Assembly (NCBI GenBank): GCA_023136265.1
Contig: JAGLRN010000025.1
Location: forward strand, 1-64,000
DNA from: Thermoplasmata archaeon
Lineage (GTDB): Archaea > Thermoplasmatota > Thermoplasmata > RBG-16-68-12 > JAGMCJ01
Direction of reading: 5' to 3'
Length of the DNA stretch: 64,000 nt
Part shown: positions 1 through 9,478 of the stretch, piece by piece
Position numbering within the stretch: position 1 is the stretch's first letter
Layout of the letters: the number at the start of each line of letters is the position of its first letter
Notes under the pieces: model-generated
Seen by the model: the letters and a program-made list of their open reading frames with translations, nothing else
Told to the model about the DNA's origin: nothing
The model's database searches: none
Translations under genes and position numbers: made by a program

Positions 1-42
1 GAAGTGTACGAGGAGAACCTGAGGAGGATCACTGGCGAATAG
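1..42 (+). CDS. C-terminal end of a CDS truncated by the window edge (…EVYEENLRRITGE*)
   Basis: Open frame from base 1 to TAG at 40-42; family not determinable, the tail resembles metal-dependent hydrolase C-termini. Confidence 0.4.
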   Translation, partial: EVYEENLRRITGE

Positions 43-116
43 TCGTTTCAGGCCATCCAGAATTCGACTCGAAAGAGTTTTGTATGGCAATCATGATACG
101 CCTCTGAGGACTTCCC

Positions 117-560
117 ATGGATATTAACGCACTATTAGGGAACATCACACTGCAGATGGAGTTCCTCGCCGTTGTGTATGTCATCTGTGCCGTGATTTGG
201 TTTGTAATCTGGATCGCCATCGCCATTTGGGTGTACAGAGACGCAGAGGAGCGAGGGATGAGCGGAGTTATGTGGCTGATAGTAGTCATACTGCTTGGCC
301 TCATTGGATTGATAGTGTACTTGGTCGTCAGAACTGACAAACCTCAGTACGGCTACTATCCACAGCAAATGCCCTATCAGCAGTATCCACAGTACCCGCA
401 ACAGCCCCCACCAGCGCAGCCTCCACCGGGAGCTGCACCTCCGCCAGCCGCTGCACCTCCACCCGCGCAACCTCAGCCGGATGTGAGGTTCTGCTCCAAC
501 TGTGGTGCGAGCCTTCCCCCCGGAGCGGGCCACTGTCCGAACTGTGGGACAAAGATCTAG
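117..560 (+). CDS. Small membrane protein with Pro/Gln-rich linker and C-terminal zinc ribbon
   Basis: Two hydrophobic segments, PQ-rich linker, CSNCGASLPPGAGHCPNCG double CxxC. Confidence 0.75.
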   Translation: MDINALLGNITLQMEFLAVVYVICAVIWFVIWIAIAIWVYRDAEERGMSGVMWLIVVILLGLIGLIVYLVVRTDKPQYGYYPQQMPYQQYPQYPQQPPPAQPPPGAAPPPAAAPPPAQPQPDVRFCSNCGASLPPGAGHCPNCGTKI

Positions 561-632
561 TTGGCGGTTCCCGAAGCTTCGGTTCCATAAACTATTTCAG
601 CTTAGTCTATCTTCTCTCGATCGGTTGAGCGA

Positions 633-1907
633 ATGAAGGACTCCAGGCTCGAAGGATTCTACAAGAAGACCCCCGAGGAACGGCTCAAGATCGTCAGGGA
701 CTTCGCGGATCTCACGGATGAGGAGGTCTCGATCATCTCCAACACCGGAGCCTTGTCCGTCGATCAAGCGGACAGGATGATAGAGAACGTTATCGGAACG
801 ATGCCCATGACGCTCGGGATCGCTGTGAACTTCCTCATCAACGGAACAGACTATCTCATTCCGATGGCCACAGAGGAGCCCTCTGTCGTGGCGGCGGCGT
901 CGAATGCCGCGAAGATCGCCCGCCAAAGGGGAGGGTTCACAACATCCAGCATGGATCCCGTAATGATCGGACAGATTCAGTTAACGGGGGTTTCGGACCC
1001 GGAAGCCGCGAGGTCGGCGATATTGAAGAAGAAGGACGAGATAATCGAGCTCTGCAATTCGGAGGATCCTATGCTCGTGAAGTACGGAGGAGGAGCGCGG
1101 GACGTTGAGGTGCGCGTGATATCGACGGACAGAGGTCCGATGGTCATCACCCACATCCTCGTCGATTGCCGGGATGCGATGGGAGCCAACGCGGTGAACA
1201 CTATGGCGGAGGCTATCGCCCCTCTCATCGAGAGGATAACTGGAGGAAAGGTCTACCTGAGGATTATCTCGAATCTCGCGAAGCACCGGCTCGCCCGCGC
1301 AGAAGCCGTATTCGATAGGGACTTGATTGGCGGGGAAGAGGTCGTCGAAGGCATCCTTGAAGCATACGAGTTCGCGAAGGCAGACCCGTTCAGGGCAGCG
1401 ACGCACAACAAGGGGGTGATGAACGGGATAAGTGCCGCAGTGATAGCCACTGGTAACGATTTCAGAGCAATCGAATCGGGATGCCACTCCTACGCGTCGA
1501 TGACCGGGCAGTACCGACCGCTGACGTCATACGAAAAGGACGCTGATGGCAACCTGATCGGAAGAATCGAGGTCCCCATGGCCGTCGGCCTCGTCGGGGG
1601 TGCGACCAAGGTCCACCCGACAGCACGCGTCAACGTGAGGATACTCGGAGTCAAGACCGCAAACGAATTGGGGGAGATCTTCGCGGCCCTCGGTCTCGCA
1701 CAGAACTTCGCCGCTCTCCGTGCTCTAGCGACCGAAGGGATACAACGAGGGCACATGTCCCTGCATGCGAGGAACATCGCGACAAGCGTCGGGGCGATAG
1801 GGGATGAGATCGACAAGGTCGTCGAGATCCTCGTTCGAGAGAGGAATGTTCGGATGGACCGGGCGGAGGAGATTCTTGGAGAGATCCGAGGCGACAAGCA
1901 GCTCTGA
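633..1907 (+). CDS. mvaA: Hydroxymethylglutaryl-CoA reductase (class II-like)
   Basis: MPMTLGIAVNFLINGTDYLIPMATEEPSVVAAASNAAKIAR and following HMGR motifs. Confidence 0.92.
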   Translation: MKDSRLEGFYKKTPEERLKIVRDFADLTDEEVSIISNTGALSVDQADRMIENVIGTMPMTLGIAVNFLINGTDYLIPMATEEPSVVAAASNAAKIARQRGGFTTSSMDPVMIGQIQLTGVSDPEAARSAILKKKDEIIELCNSEDPMLVKYGGGARDVEVRVISTDRGPMVITHILVDCRDAMGANAVNTMAEAIAPLIERITGGKVYLRIISNLAKHRLARAEAVFDRDLIGGEEVVEGILEAYEFAKADPFRAATHNKGVMNGISAAVIATGNDFRAIESGCHSYASMTGQYRPLTSYEKDADGNLIGRIEVPMAVGLVGGATKVHPTARVNVRILGVKTANELGEIFAALGLAQNFAALRALATEGIQRGHMSLHARNIATSVGAIGDEIDKVVEILVRERNVRMDRAEEILGEIRGDKQL

Positions 1908-2116
1908 AGCTCGCCGATGCATATGTATGGCTTCATGCTAAACAAGTGAAGCGAATAACGATATTTCGTGAAGGAATAAATGTCAAGCATATACCGGAGC
2001 GTTTCGAGGGTTCGGAGCGGCAGGACTAGCCGTCCTCCGATTCTATAGCGATGGGTCAATAATAATGTCTTCACGGAAGACCATTCCTACGTGGCGAAGG
2101 GGGGAGTGAGAGCAAC

Positions 2117-2146
2117 TATTCCCCGACTCAGTGAGACACTGAGGAA
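2117..2146. repeat. Inverted repeat / hairpin CTCAGTG-AGA-CACTGAG upstream of the serine recombinase
   Basis: Perfect 7-bp arms with 3-nt loop, flanked by ATTC/GAAT. Confidence 0.5.
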
Positions 2147-2226
2147 TCGGCGGTCATCTCCAGGCTCGAATGCAAGCTTATTATATCGCGAGGAGCATAA
2201 CTATTCGAACGCGGGATGGGGTGCAG

Positions 2227-3075
2227 ATGACTCGTGTTGCCGTTTACGTTCGGGTTTCCACAGAGGACCAGGCAAAGGAAGGCTTCTCATTAGATGCGCA
2301 AAAGGATAGGCTGCGGTCCTACTGCAAAGCTCGTGGATGGGACATCGCTAGTGAGTATATGGATGACGGTCAAAGCGGCAGAGACATCAAGAGGCCAGCC
2401 TATCAGAGAATGCTGGAGGAGAGGGATCAATGGGACACCATCCTGGTCGTGAAAATGGATCGCATACATAGGAACAGCAGGAACTTCATGGAGATGATGG
2501 ACAATCTCCGCATATGGGAGAAGGAGTTCAGTAGCGTTCAGGAATCGCTCGACACGAGTACGGCGATGGGAAGATTCGTTGTTGATATCATTCAGAGAAT
2601 TGCCCAACTTGAAAGCGAGCAAATCGGTGAGAGAGTCTACATGGGGATGAGGCAGAAGGCCTCAACTGTTGGCGGCATTCTCGGCTTCAACCATCCCTAT
2701 GGATACGATTATATCAGTGGTAAGCTCGTGAAGAATGAGAAGGAAGCCGAGATTGTTGAAGTTGTATTTGAGGATGTGATCTCCGGGAAGAGCACGGGTG
2801 TGATTGCAGATTCCCTTAACAACCGAGAAGTACCCACCAAGACGGGTAAGAGATGGCATAAGGAGACAGTTGCCAAGATCCTCAAGAATCCCCTGTATGC
2901 AGGCTATCAGAGGTGGGATGACATCATACGAAAGGAGGAACACCCGGTAATCATAGACGTTGACCTCTTCAATCGAGTTCAGAGGATCCTAGTCGACCGG
3001 ATTAGAATTCCACGGCAGAAATACGCACCGATTCAACTCGGAGAAGAGGATTTCAAGGAAGAGGCGAAGGCCTAG
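2227..3075 (+). CDS. Serine recombinase (resolvase catalytic domain + recombinase domain, no C-terminal zinc-ribbon region)
   Basis: VAVYVRVSTEDQ…GFSLDAQKDRL…MDRIHRNSRN…GFNHPYGYDY…VADSLNNREVPTKTGKRWHKETVAKILKNPLYAG. Confidence 0.9.
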   Translation: MTRVAVYVRVSTEDQAKEGFSLDAQKDRLRSYCKARGWDIASEYMDDGQSGRDIKRPAYQRMLEERDQWDTILVVKMDRIHRNSRNFMEMMDNLRIWEKEFSSVQESLDTSTAMGRFVVDIIQRIAQLESEQIGERVYMGMRQKASTVGGILGFNHPYGYDYISGKLVKNEKEAEIVEVVFEDVISGKSTGVIADSLNNREVPTKTGKRWHKETVAKILKNPLYAGYQRWDDIIRKEEHPVIIDVDLFNRVQRILVDRIRIPRQKYAPIQLGEEDFKEEAKA

Positions 3076-3170
3076 ATGCCTTCTGAAGTCAACGTCGGAC
3101 TACCGAAGTTAACTATAACCGCTATTACTAACCATAGGAGACATAAACATATGGTCCTTATTGATAGACA

Positions 3171-3220
3171 TGACATATATAATATGCTGTCATTCCATTG
3201 TGTCATACGTGCGTATGACA
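3171..3220. promoter_or_regulatory. Cluster of TGTCAT/ATGACA half-sites including palindrome TGTCATACG-TG-CGTATGACA
   Basis: ATGACA 3171-3176, TGTCAT 3188-3193, 9-bp arm inverted repeat 3201-3220. Confidence 0.6.
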
Positions 3221-3305
3221 TACATAGCACATATAGAGAACTTGAAGTAATGTGAACAATAGAAAACAATAATTACGTGTCTTCGTATAGGGCTATTGGA
3301 GATAT

Positions 3306-3443
3306 ATGAGAAAGAAGAAGCTGACGAGCATACAGGTTTCGACCGAGACTCGAGATCGGCTTTACAGGCTGAAGTTCCGCAAAACATATGATGAGTTCCT
3401 TTGGGAACTCTGCGAACTCTTTGAGAGGTCCCAAGAGGAGTGA
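3306..3443 (+). CDS. 45-aa putative ribbon-helix-helix-like DNA-binding protein (MRKKKLTSIQVSTETRDRLYRLKFRKTYDEFLWELCELFERSQEE)
   Basis: Short ORF absent from the supplied track; 'TSIQVSTETRDRLYRLK' resembles archaeal RHH/antitoxin-like small proteins. Confidence 0.6.
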   Translation: MRKKKLTSIQVSTETRDRLYRLKFRKTYDEFLWELCELFERSQEE

Positions 3444-3469
3444 GGCATTCAGCTAGATAGCTCTGACCA

Positions 3470-4303
3470 TCAGGATGAGAAACCAAGCCGTCTATCACAG
3501 CGGTCACTATCTAGACACTCCTCAAAAGGACAGACAGACTTGCGTGTAATCCTGAAAATCCCAATTCCTGTCTCTTCGAGCAGAATATCAGCGAATGTGT
3601 CTGAGGCGTATCTCGGGTCCGTGTTATCAGAGACGTGCTCGTAGAGGATTATCCGCTTATCTGGCTTTCGACCCCGCCTTACCATGAGGAATCTAGCACC
3701 TATCATCATTTCAGCGATCGCATCTGGAATCCCGGATGATGTCTTCTTGCACTCAAGCAATATCCAACCGTGCAGGCGGTGACGTGCGAAGTAGTCCGCC
3801 CCCATCTGCCTACACGCAAAGAACTCCTCAATCTGCCTGCAATTCCTTAGGAGAACGGACACCTTGGCCTCTGTTGAGTTCCTTGGCCGAACTGTCTTTG
3901 TTAGACCGCCGTGGAAGTGGTTGCTGCGATTCAGTATAGCTAACCTTCGTTGAACAGATCTCAGCCCCATTCCCGTTTGGCGAGCTATCTCCTTCGAAGA
4001 AAGACCCTCTCTGAAGAACTTGTCCCAAATCATGGCCATTGCCACATGCGTTCCTAGTCTGTTCCGTTCGCCGGATCCACGTCTGAGTCCTGGTATCATT
4101 TCCGCGATGCCGAGTTGCTCGAAGAGCTTCTTCTCTTCGCAATCTCTTTTTCTGAGATGTTGCCGAATCCTAATCCTCCCAATTCCAAACTGCGCAGATA
4201 TGCTTTCCAGAGTCCTCCCGCGTACAAACGCTTCTTCAATATCCTTCGCAACTCGAGGATCGATCAACCTCTCTTCTTTGGTCTGCTCAGAGTTCTTCTT
4301 CAC
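3470..4303 (-). CDS. HTH-containing protein with putative PD-(D/E)XK-like nuclease/holliday-junction-type C-terminal domain
   Basis: Two HTH-like segments (LESISAQFGIGRIRIRQHL; SSKEIARQTGMGLRSVQRRLAIL) then GADYFARHRLHGWILLECKKTSSGIPDAIAEMMIGARF (D…ExK). Confidence 0.55.
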   Translation of the reverse strand: MKKNSEQTKEERLIDPRVAKDIEEAFVRGRTLESISAQFGIGRIRIRQHLRKRDCEEKKLFEQLGIAEMIPGLRRGSGERNRLGTHVAMAMIWDKFFREGLSSKEIARQTGMGLRSVQRRLAILNRSNHFHGGLTKTVRPRNSTEAKVSVLLRNCRQIEEFFACRQMGADYFARHRLHGWILLECKKTSSGIPDAIAEMMIGARFLMVRRGRKPDKRIILYEHVSDNTDPRYASDTFADILLEETGIGIFRITRKSVCPFEECLDSDRCDRRLGFSS

Positions 4304-4413
4304 TCATGGACCCCACTGGACGAAACTAGATACGCGTTTCCCAATAAGATATGACAAATGACCTTACGAGTCACTCGCAACTGCTGTATCGTCCTATACT
4401 AAACTTGATTATG

Positions 4414-4427
4414 TAGTATCGATACTA
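4414..4427. promoter_or_regulatory. Perfect 14-bp palindrome TAGTATCGATACTA between divergent genes
   Basis: Direct reading; intergenic between 4303(-) and 4506(+). Confidence 0.5.
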
Positions 4428-4505
4428 GATTGACTATTTTTGTCTGCAGATATATTGAAGGAGAGGAATGTGAAGGATTAAGTTGTCTTGACTTATCTGC
4501 AATCG

Positions 4506-5891
4506 ATGATCGAGTGGACGGAGAAGTATCGTCCTGCGACCCTCGACAAGGTCGTCGGGAACAAGGCCGCCGTTGCCGACTTGAGAAAGTGGGCGGAGAC
4601 CTGGGAGGTCGGCCGCGGAAAGAAGGCGGTCATACTCGCGGGAGGCCCTGGCATTGGCAAGACAAGCGCGGCCCTGGCCCTGGCAAACGACCTCGGCTGG
4701 GGCGTCGTGGAGATGAATGCATCCGACACTCGCAATGCAACCTCAGTGAGGAAGGTCGCCTTTCTCGGGGCGCTCGGTGAGACCTTCACGAGCGAAGGCG
4801 AATATGCGTCCTCGAAAGAGGGCAGGAGAAAGCTCATCGTCTTGGACGAGGCGGACAATCTCTTCGGCAGAGAGGACGCGGGGGGCATCGGAGCCATCAC
4901 CGAGACGATTAGGGCATCCAAACAGCCGATAGTCCTGATAGTCAATGACTACTATGCCCTGACAAGAAGGTCCTCGGCGATCAAGTCGCTCTGCAAGACC
5001 ATCAGGTTCGAACCGCTCAAGTCCTCCGAGATCAAGACCGCCCTGAGAGAAATCGCGAAGAAGGAGGGGTTCAAGATCGACGAGGAGGCCTTGGACCACA
5101 TAACGGAGAGAGTCGGCGGGGACATGAGGGCCGCGGTCAACGACCTCCAATCTCTGGCGGAGGGGAAGACAGAGGTGACGCACGACGACGTGGTCGCCCT
5201 TGGGTACAGGGATGTGAGGAAGACCATCTTCGAGAGCGTGAGGGACATTCTCAGCTCGGGAAGCTGCAGGAAGTCGAGGGAGAGCTGCATGGCCCTGGAC
5301 GAGGCGCCGGACACTCTGATCCTGTGGATCGACGAGAACCTGCCGCTCGAATACAGAGAGCCCAGTGACCTCTGTGCAGGCTTGGACTCGCTGTCAAAGG
5401 CTGACGTGTACCTGGGGCGAGTGAGAAGGAAGCGACACTACAGGCTTTGGGCGTACGCGTCGGACCTGATGACCTGCGGCGTTTCCGTGGCTCGAAAGGG
5501 CTCCGCTTACGGGCAAGGAAGGTACAGGTTCCCGCTTTGGCTGTCGAAGATGTCCAGATCGAGGTCGGTGAGAAGGACGCTCCGCTCTGTGTCGGAGAAG
5601 ATCGGAGGGGAGACGCACACGTCCTCCAATCTGGCAAGGACTGACATCCTTCCTGGCTTCACGTACATATTCCTCAACGATTTCGAGTTCAGGGTCTCCA
5701 TGACCGCAAGCCTAGAACTCACTGAGAGGGAGGTTTCCTTCCTTCTCGGAGAGAAGGAGGACTCTACCGCGGTGAAGCAGACCGTGGAGCAGGCGAAGAG
5801 AATCAAAGAGGGAGGCTCCGTCGAGATCAAGGAGATCGAGGACTTCGAGCTGGACAAGGAACCGGGTCAGAGGGACCTGAGTCAGTTCTAG
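4506..5891 (+). CDS. rfcL: Replication factor C large subunit
   Basis: MIEWTEKYRPATLDKVVGN…AGGPGIGKTSAALALAND…VLDEADNLFGRED. Confidence 0.95.
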   Translation: MIEWTEKYRPATLDKVVGNKAAVADLRKWAETWEVGRGKKAVILAGGPGIGKTSAALALANDLGWGVVEMNASDTRNATSVRKVAFLGALGETFTSEGEYASSKEGRRKLIVLDEADNLFGREDAGGIGAITETIRASKQPIVLIVNDYYALTRRSSAIKSLCKTIRFEPLKSSEIKTALREIAKKEGFKIDEEALDHITERVGGDMRAAVNDLQSLAEGKTEVTHDDVVALGYRDVRKTIFESVRDILSSGSCRKSRESCMALDEAPDTLILWIDENLPLEYREPSDLCAGLDSLSKADVYLGRVRRKRHYRLWAYASDLMTCGVSVARKGSAYGQGRYRFPLWLSKMSRSRSVRRTLRSVSEKIGGETHTSSNLARTDILPGFTYIFLNDFEFRVSMTASLELTEREVSFLLGEKEDSTAVKQTVEQAKRIKEGGSVEIKEIEDFELDKEPGQRDLSQF

Positions 5892-5930
5892 GTGGAAAAG
5901 TGTTTATTGGTCCGCAGCGATGATGCGTAA

Positions 5931-6872
5931 GTGGACCCCGAGAAGCGTCGTCTGCTCGAAAGACAGGGCTACAGGATTGTTGGCAGCCATTCCGCCGTGA
6001 AGCTGTGCCACTGGCTGAGAGAAAAGCTGATCAGAAAAAGACCGTGCTACAAAGAGGCGTTCTATGGAATCGACTGCCATCGATGTCTTCAGATGACGCC
6101 CACGGCGGACCAGTGTAACATGAACTGCCTGTTCTGCTGGAGAGCCCAGAACTTCTCAAAGCCGAAGTTCGACCACGTGGACGATCCGGCTTTCATCCTG
6201 GAGGAGAGCCTGAACGCACAGAATGAACTGGTTTCGGGCTTCAAGGGTGACAGCCGCTGCAGCATTGAGGAATGGACGGAGGCTTCTGAGCCGCGGCACG
6301 TGGCCATATCGCTCACGGGGGAGCCCACGTTCTATCCGAAACTCGGACAGCTCATCCAGAAATGTCACGAAAAGGGCATGAGCACCTTCCTCGTCAGCAA
6401 CGGCACGCTGCCGTCAGTGCTGGCCCGGTTGGACCCCCTGCCTACACAGTTGTACATCACGGTCGCGGCACCCACGCCTGACATCTACAACAGGCTCTGT
6501 TCCCCCATATCTGAGGATTCATGGTCAAGACTTCTGGAATCCTTGGCGGTCATGAGAGGCCTGAACACGAGAAGGGTCGTCAGGCTCACGCTCGTCGATG
6601 GCTGGAACATGACGCACATGGACGCCTACTCGGAGCTGATCTCCCGCGCTGAGCCAGACTTCGTGGAGGCAAAGGGATATGTCTTCGTGGGAGGGTCAAG
6701 AAACCGGATGAAATGGGACAACATGCCGAGCCACGATGGGGTTCGGGAGTTCTCGAGAAGGCTGTCAGACCAGCTCGGGTATCCCATCCTGGATGAGAGG
6801 GAGGAAAGTCGGGTCGTGCTCCTCGGGTCCGGCAGCAAGGACAAGAGAATGCCCGCCCCCGTTCGGTATTAA
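5931..6872 (+). CDS. taw1: tRNA 4-demethylwyosine synthase, radical SAM (GTG start)
   Basis: CHRCLQMTPTADQCNMNCLFCWRAQNF radical SAM cluster; SLTGEPTFYPKL. Confidence 0.9.
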   Translation: MDPEKRRLLERQGYRIVGSHSAVKLCHWLREKLIRKRPCYKEAFYGIDCHRCLQMTPTADQCNMNCLFCWRAQNFSKPKFDHVDDPAFILEESLNAQNELVSGFKGDSRCSIEEWTEASEPRHVAISLTGEPTFYPKLGQLIQKCHEKGMSTFLVSNGTLPSVLARLDPLPTQLYITVAAPTPDIYNRLCSPISEDSWSRLLESLAVMRGLNTRRVVRLTLVDGWNMTHMDAYSELISRAEPDFVEAKGYVFVGGSRNRMKWDNMPSHDGVREFSRRLSDQLGYPILDEREESRVVLLGSGSKDKRMPAPVRY

Positions 6873-6902
6873 TATCTATAAGAGTGTTAAGGTGCGAGTT
6901 CG

Positions 6903-7418
6903 ATGGTCGACCTGATTGCCTTTCTCGAAGAGGTCCTCTGGAACCCGGTCCTCTTCTTCCCGCTGCTATTCCTATACAGCGTCTTGGTGGCAGTCATACT
7001 ACCGATACCCATCGAGTTCGCGTTGATATGGCCCCTTCTGAGCGGGGACTTCATGCTCTTCGCGGCCGCGACCCTGGTGATAGCGGCAGGGAAGACTGTA
7101 GGAGCCTGGGCGATCTTCTTCCTGGGAATAAGGGTCGAGGACAACATCAGGAGATGGTCCGAGAAGTACAGATTCTGGAGGAAGTTCGTCGAGCTGATGA
7201 TCAGGTTCGTGCAAAGGACGCGCCATCTTGGCCTTCTCATACTCTTGAGCATTCCCTTGATGACGGACACGGTCCCCATATACATCTACTCCCTCTTCAA
7301 CACAGAGGGAGAAACGCTAAGCATGAGCGGCTTCCTGGGTGTCAATTTCCTCGCCGCAGTGATTCGGTCGGCAATAATCGCGGTGCTGTTTCTGGCGTTT
7401 GGCTTCGAAGCGGCCTAA
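6903..7418 (+). CDS. Small polytopic membrane protein (VTT/DedA-like)
   Basis: Multiple hydrophobic segments; VILPIPIEFALIWPLLSGDF. Confidence 0.55.
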   Translation: MVDLIAFLEEVLWNPVLFFPLLFLYSVLVAVILPIPIEFALIWPLLSGDFMLFAAATLVIAAGKTVGAWAIFFLGIRVEDNIRRWSEKYRFWRKFVELMIRFVQRTRHLGLLILLSIPLMTDTVPIYIYSLFNTEGETLSMSGFLGVNFLAAVIRSAIIAVLFLAFGFEAA

Positions 7419-7446
7419 CGACGCAACTATTTTGTCCTCGAAGGAG

Positions 7447-8445
7447 ATGACCACCTGGATGTTCAGGCTACCGTCAGTAATGACCTCTGATGAGCTTTTG
7501 GACAAAGCGTTCAAGAGAGTCTCGAAGGTTTCCGTGAGAGGAAGGGACAAGAAGGAGACCGCCAAGAGGTCGTCCATCAAGAAGATCGAGGTTCTGAAGA
7601 GCGTCATCGCGTCCGATTTGACGCGGTACCAGAAGAAATCCCCTTCGGTGGACAATCTTCACCCCTTCTATTTCGAGATAGTTGACATACTCGTCGGCAG
7701 AGACGATCTGAAGAGGTCCTTGGGCGCACTGAAGTGGTGTGCGGAGAAATCCAGCGAGATCGGGAGGACCTATATCAAGAGCGTGAGAAGGGCGAGGAGC
7801 CATGCGGAGATTGAGACCCTCAGAAAGGAGGCTTTCGGCCGGATATCGTCGTTGGTGAAGCAGACGTCCAGTAACCTGGATTTCCTGATTGAGGCAAAGA
7901 AGAGACTGCGAAGGATGCCTTCCATCGACCCAGAAGTGCCCACGATAGTCATCGCTGGGTATCCCAACGTGGGCAAGTCCCTGATCGTGAGAGCGATGTC
8001 GTCCGGGAAACCGAGAGTGGAGAACTACCCATTCACGACGAAAAAGGTGTCGTTGGGGCACTTTGACAAGGACCGCACGCGTTTCCAGGTCATCGACACG
8101 CCGGGTCTTCTCGACAGGGAGATGGCCGAAAGAAACGAGATCGAGAGACAGGCCATTGCGGCTCTGAGGTTCCTGGCTCACGCGATCGTCTTCGTCCTCG
8201 ACATGACCGAAACATGCGGATATGAGGTCGCGAAACAGGAGAACCTCTTGAGGGACGTCTCCGAGCAGTTCCAGGACATTCCCCTTCTTGCCGTCGAGAA
8301 CAAATCTGACCTGATGAAACGGGACTCTCCTCGCCTGCAGATGTCGGCACTCACTGGTGATGGAGTTGAGGAGGTCAGACGGGTTGCGGCGGAAGCGGCT
8401 ATGTCCCGCGCTCTTGAAGTCGCTCGTGCTCAGGAATCTCGTTGA
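7447..8445 (+). CDS. NOG1-family GTPase
   Basis: [33 protein letters not shown]…[11 protein letters not shown]-terminal helical NOG1 region. Confidence 0.9.
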   Translation: MTTWMFRLPSVMTSDELLDKAFKRVSKVSVRGRDKKETAKRSSIKKIEVLKSVIASDLTRYQKKSPSVDNLHPFYFEIVDILVGRDDLKRSLGALKWCAEKSSEIGRTYIKSVRRARSHAEIETLRKEAFGRISSLVKQTSSNLDFLIEAKKRLRRMPSIDPEVPTIVIAGYPNVGKSLIVRAMSSGKPRVENYPFTTKKVSLGHFDKDRTRFQVIDTPGLLDREMAERNEIERQAIAALRFLAHAIVFVLDMTETCGYEVAKQENLLRDVSEQFQDIPLLAVENKSDLMKRDSPRLQMSALTGDGVEEVRRVAAEAAMSRALEVARAQESR

Positions 8446-9418
8446 TATCCAGACCTCTCATTGGATCCCCGAGGGATTTCGAGACCTCCGCGATAACTGA
8501 GGGGTCATCGAAGTTCGTCACGGCCTCAACGATCGCTCTTGCCATTACGGGTGGATCCCCGGACTTGAATATTCCAGAGCCGACGAAGACACCATCACAG
8601 CCGAGCTGCATCATGATGGCCGCATCGGCCGGAGTGGCTATGCCGCCTGCCGCGAAATTCACGACGGGAAGCCTCTTCATCTCCGCAATCTCCTTCAGCA
8701 CATCGTGAATCTCCTCGACCATCGTGGAATACGTCTTCCCGCCAAAAATCGTCATCGTCGAGAAGTCTGCTTTCTCATCTGCCATGTGTGACTTCACGAA
8801 CCCAGCCAGCGTAAGGTACTTCTCAGCGAACTTCCCGGCGGTTCTGTGCATCTCGGATTCGGACAGGTCGCAAAGTCTGTAGATGGAGGAATTCATTATC
8901 CTCATATGGCGGACCGCTTCTACAACGTTTCCCGTTCCCGCCTCACCCTTTGTCCGCATCATCGCGGCGCCTTCGAATAGTCGCCTGGCCGCTTCGCCCA
9001 GGTTTCTGGTCCCGCACACAAAGGGTATCTTGAACTGCTTCTTGTCTATGTGGAAGAAAGGATCCGCGGGGGTCAGGACTTCGGACTCATCGACCATATC
9101 GACCCCGAGGGTCTCCAGGGCTTGGGCCTCCGCGAAATGACCGATCCTGGCCTTGGCCATGACAGGTATCGTGACCGATTCGATTATCTCCTCAATCTTC
9201 TTGGGGTCGGCCATCCTGGCGACGCCCCCCGCAGTTCTAATGTCGGCAGGAACTCTCTCGAGGGCCATCACGGCAACGGCACCTGCTTCTTCGGAGATCA
9301 CGGCCTGCTCGGCGTTTGTGACGTCCATTATGACGCCGCCCTTCTGCATTTTCGCAAATCCCCTCTTGAGCAGTTCGGTGCCGAACCGCAGTTTACTCAG
9401 ATCAAGATCCAAAGGCAT
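8399..9418 (-). CDS. pdxS: Pyridoxal 5'-phosphate synthase lyase subunit
   Basis: [53 protein letters not shown]. Confidence 0.97.
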   Translation of the reverse strand: MPLDLDLSKLRFGTELLKRGFAKMQKGGVIMDVTNAEQAVISEEAGAVAVMALERVPADIRTAGGVARMADPKKIEEIIESVTIPVMAKARIGHFAEAQALETLGVDMVDESEVLTPADPFFHIDKKQFKIPFVCGTRNLGEAARRLFEGAAMMRTKGEAGTGNVVEAVRHMRIMNSSIYRLCDLSESEMHRTAGKFAEKYLTLAGFVKSHMADEKADFSTMTIFGGKTYSTMVEEIHDVLKEIAEMKRLPVVNFAAGGIATPADAAIMMQLGCDGVFVGSGIFKSGDPPVMARAIVEAVTNFDDPSVIAEVSKSLGDPMRGLDINEIPEHERLQERGT

Positions 9419-9478
9419 TTCTCATCACCCACTGGGAGATTTCTCTAGCCCGTGTAGTTATTTCTAGTTTTCGATTCT

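Noticed and set aside
2091-2175. Possible tRNA-like/att remnant upstream of the recombinase (…aggctcgaatgc)
   Set aside because: Could not assemble acceptor, anticodon and T arms into a consistent tRNA fold by hand.
9153-9467. Plus-strand ORFs opposite pdxS
   Set aside because: Antisense to a strongly conserved pdxS; no domain.
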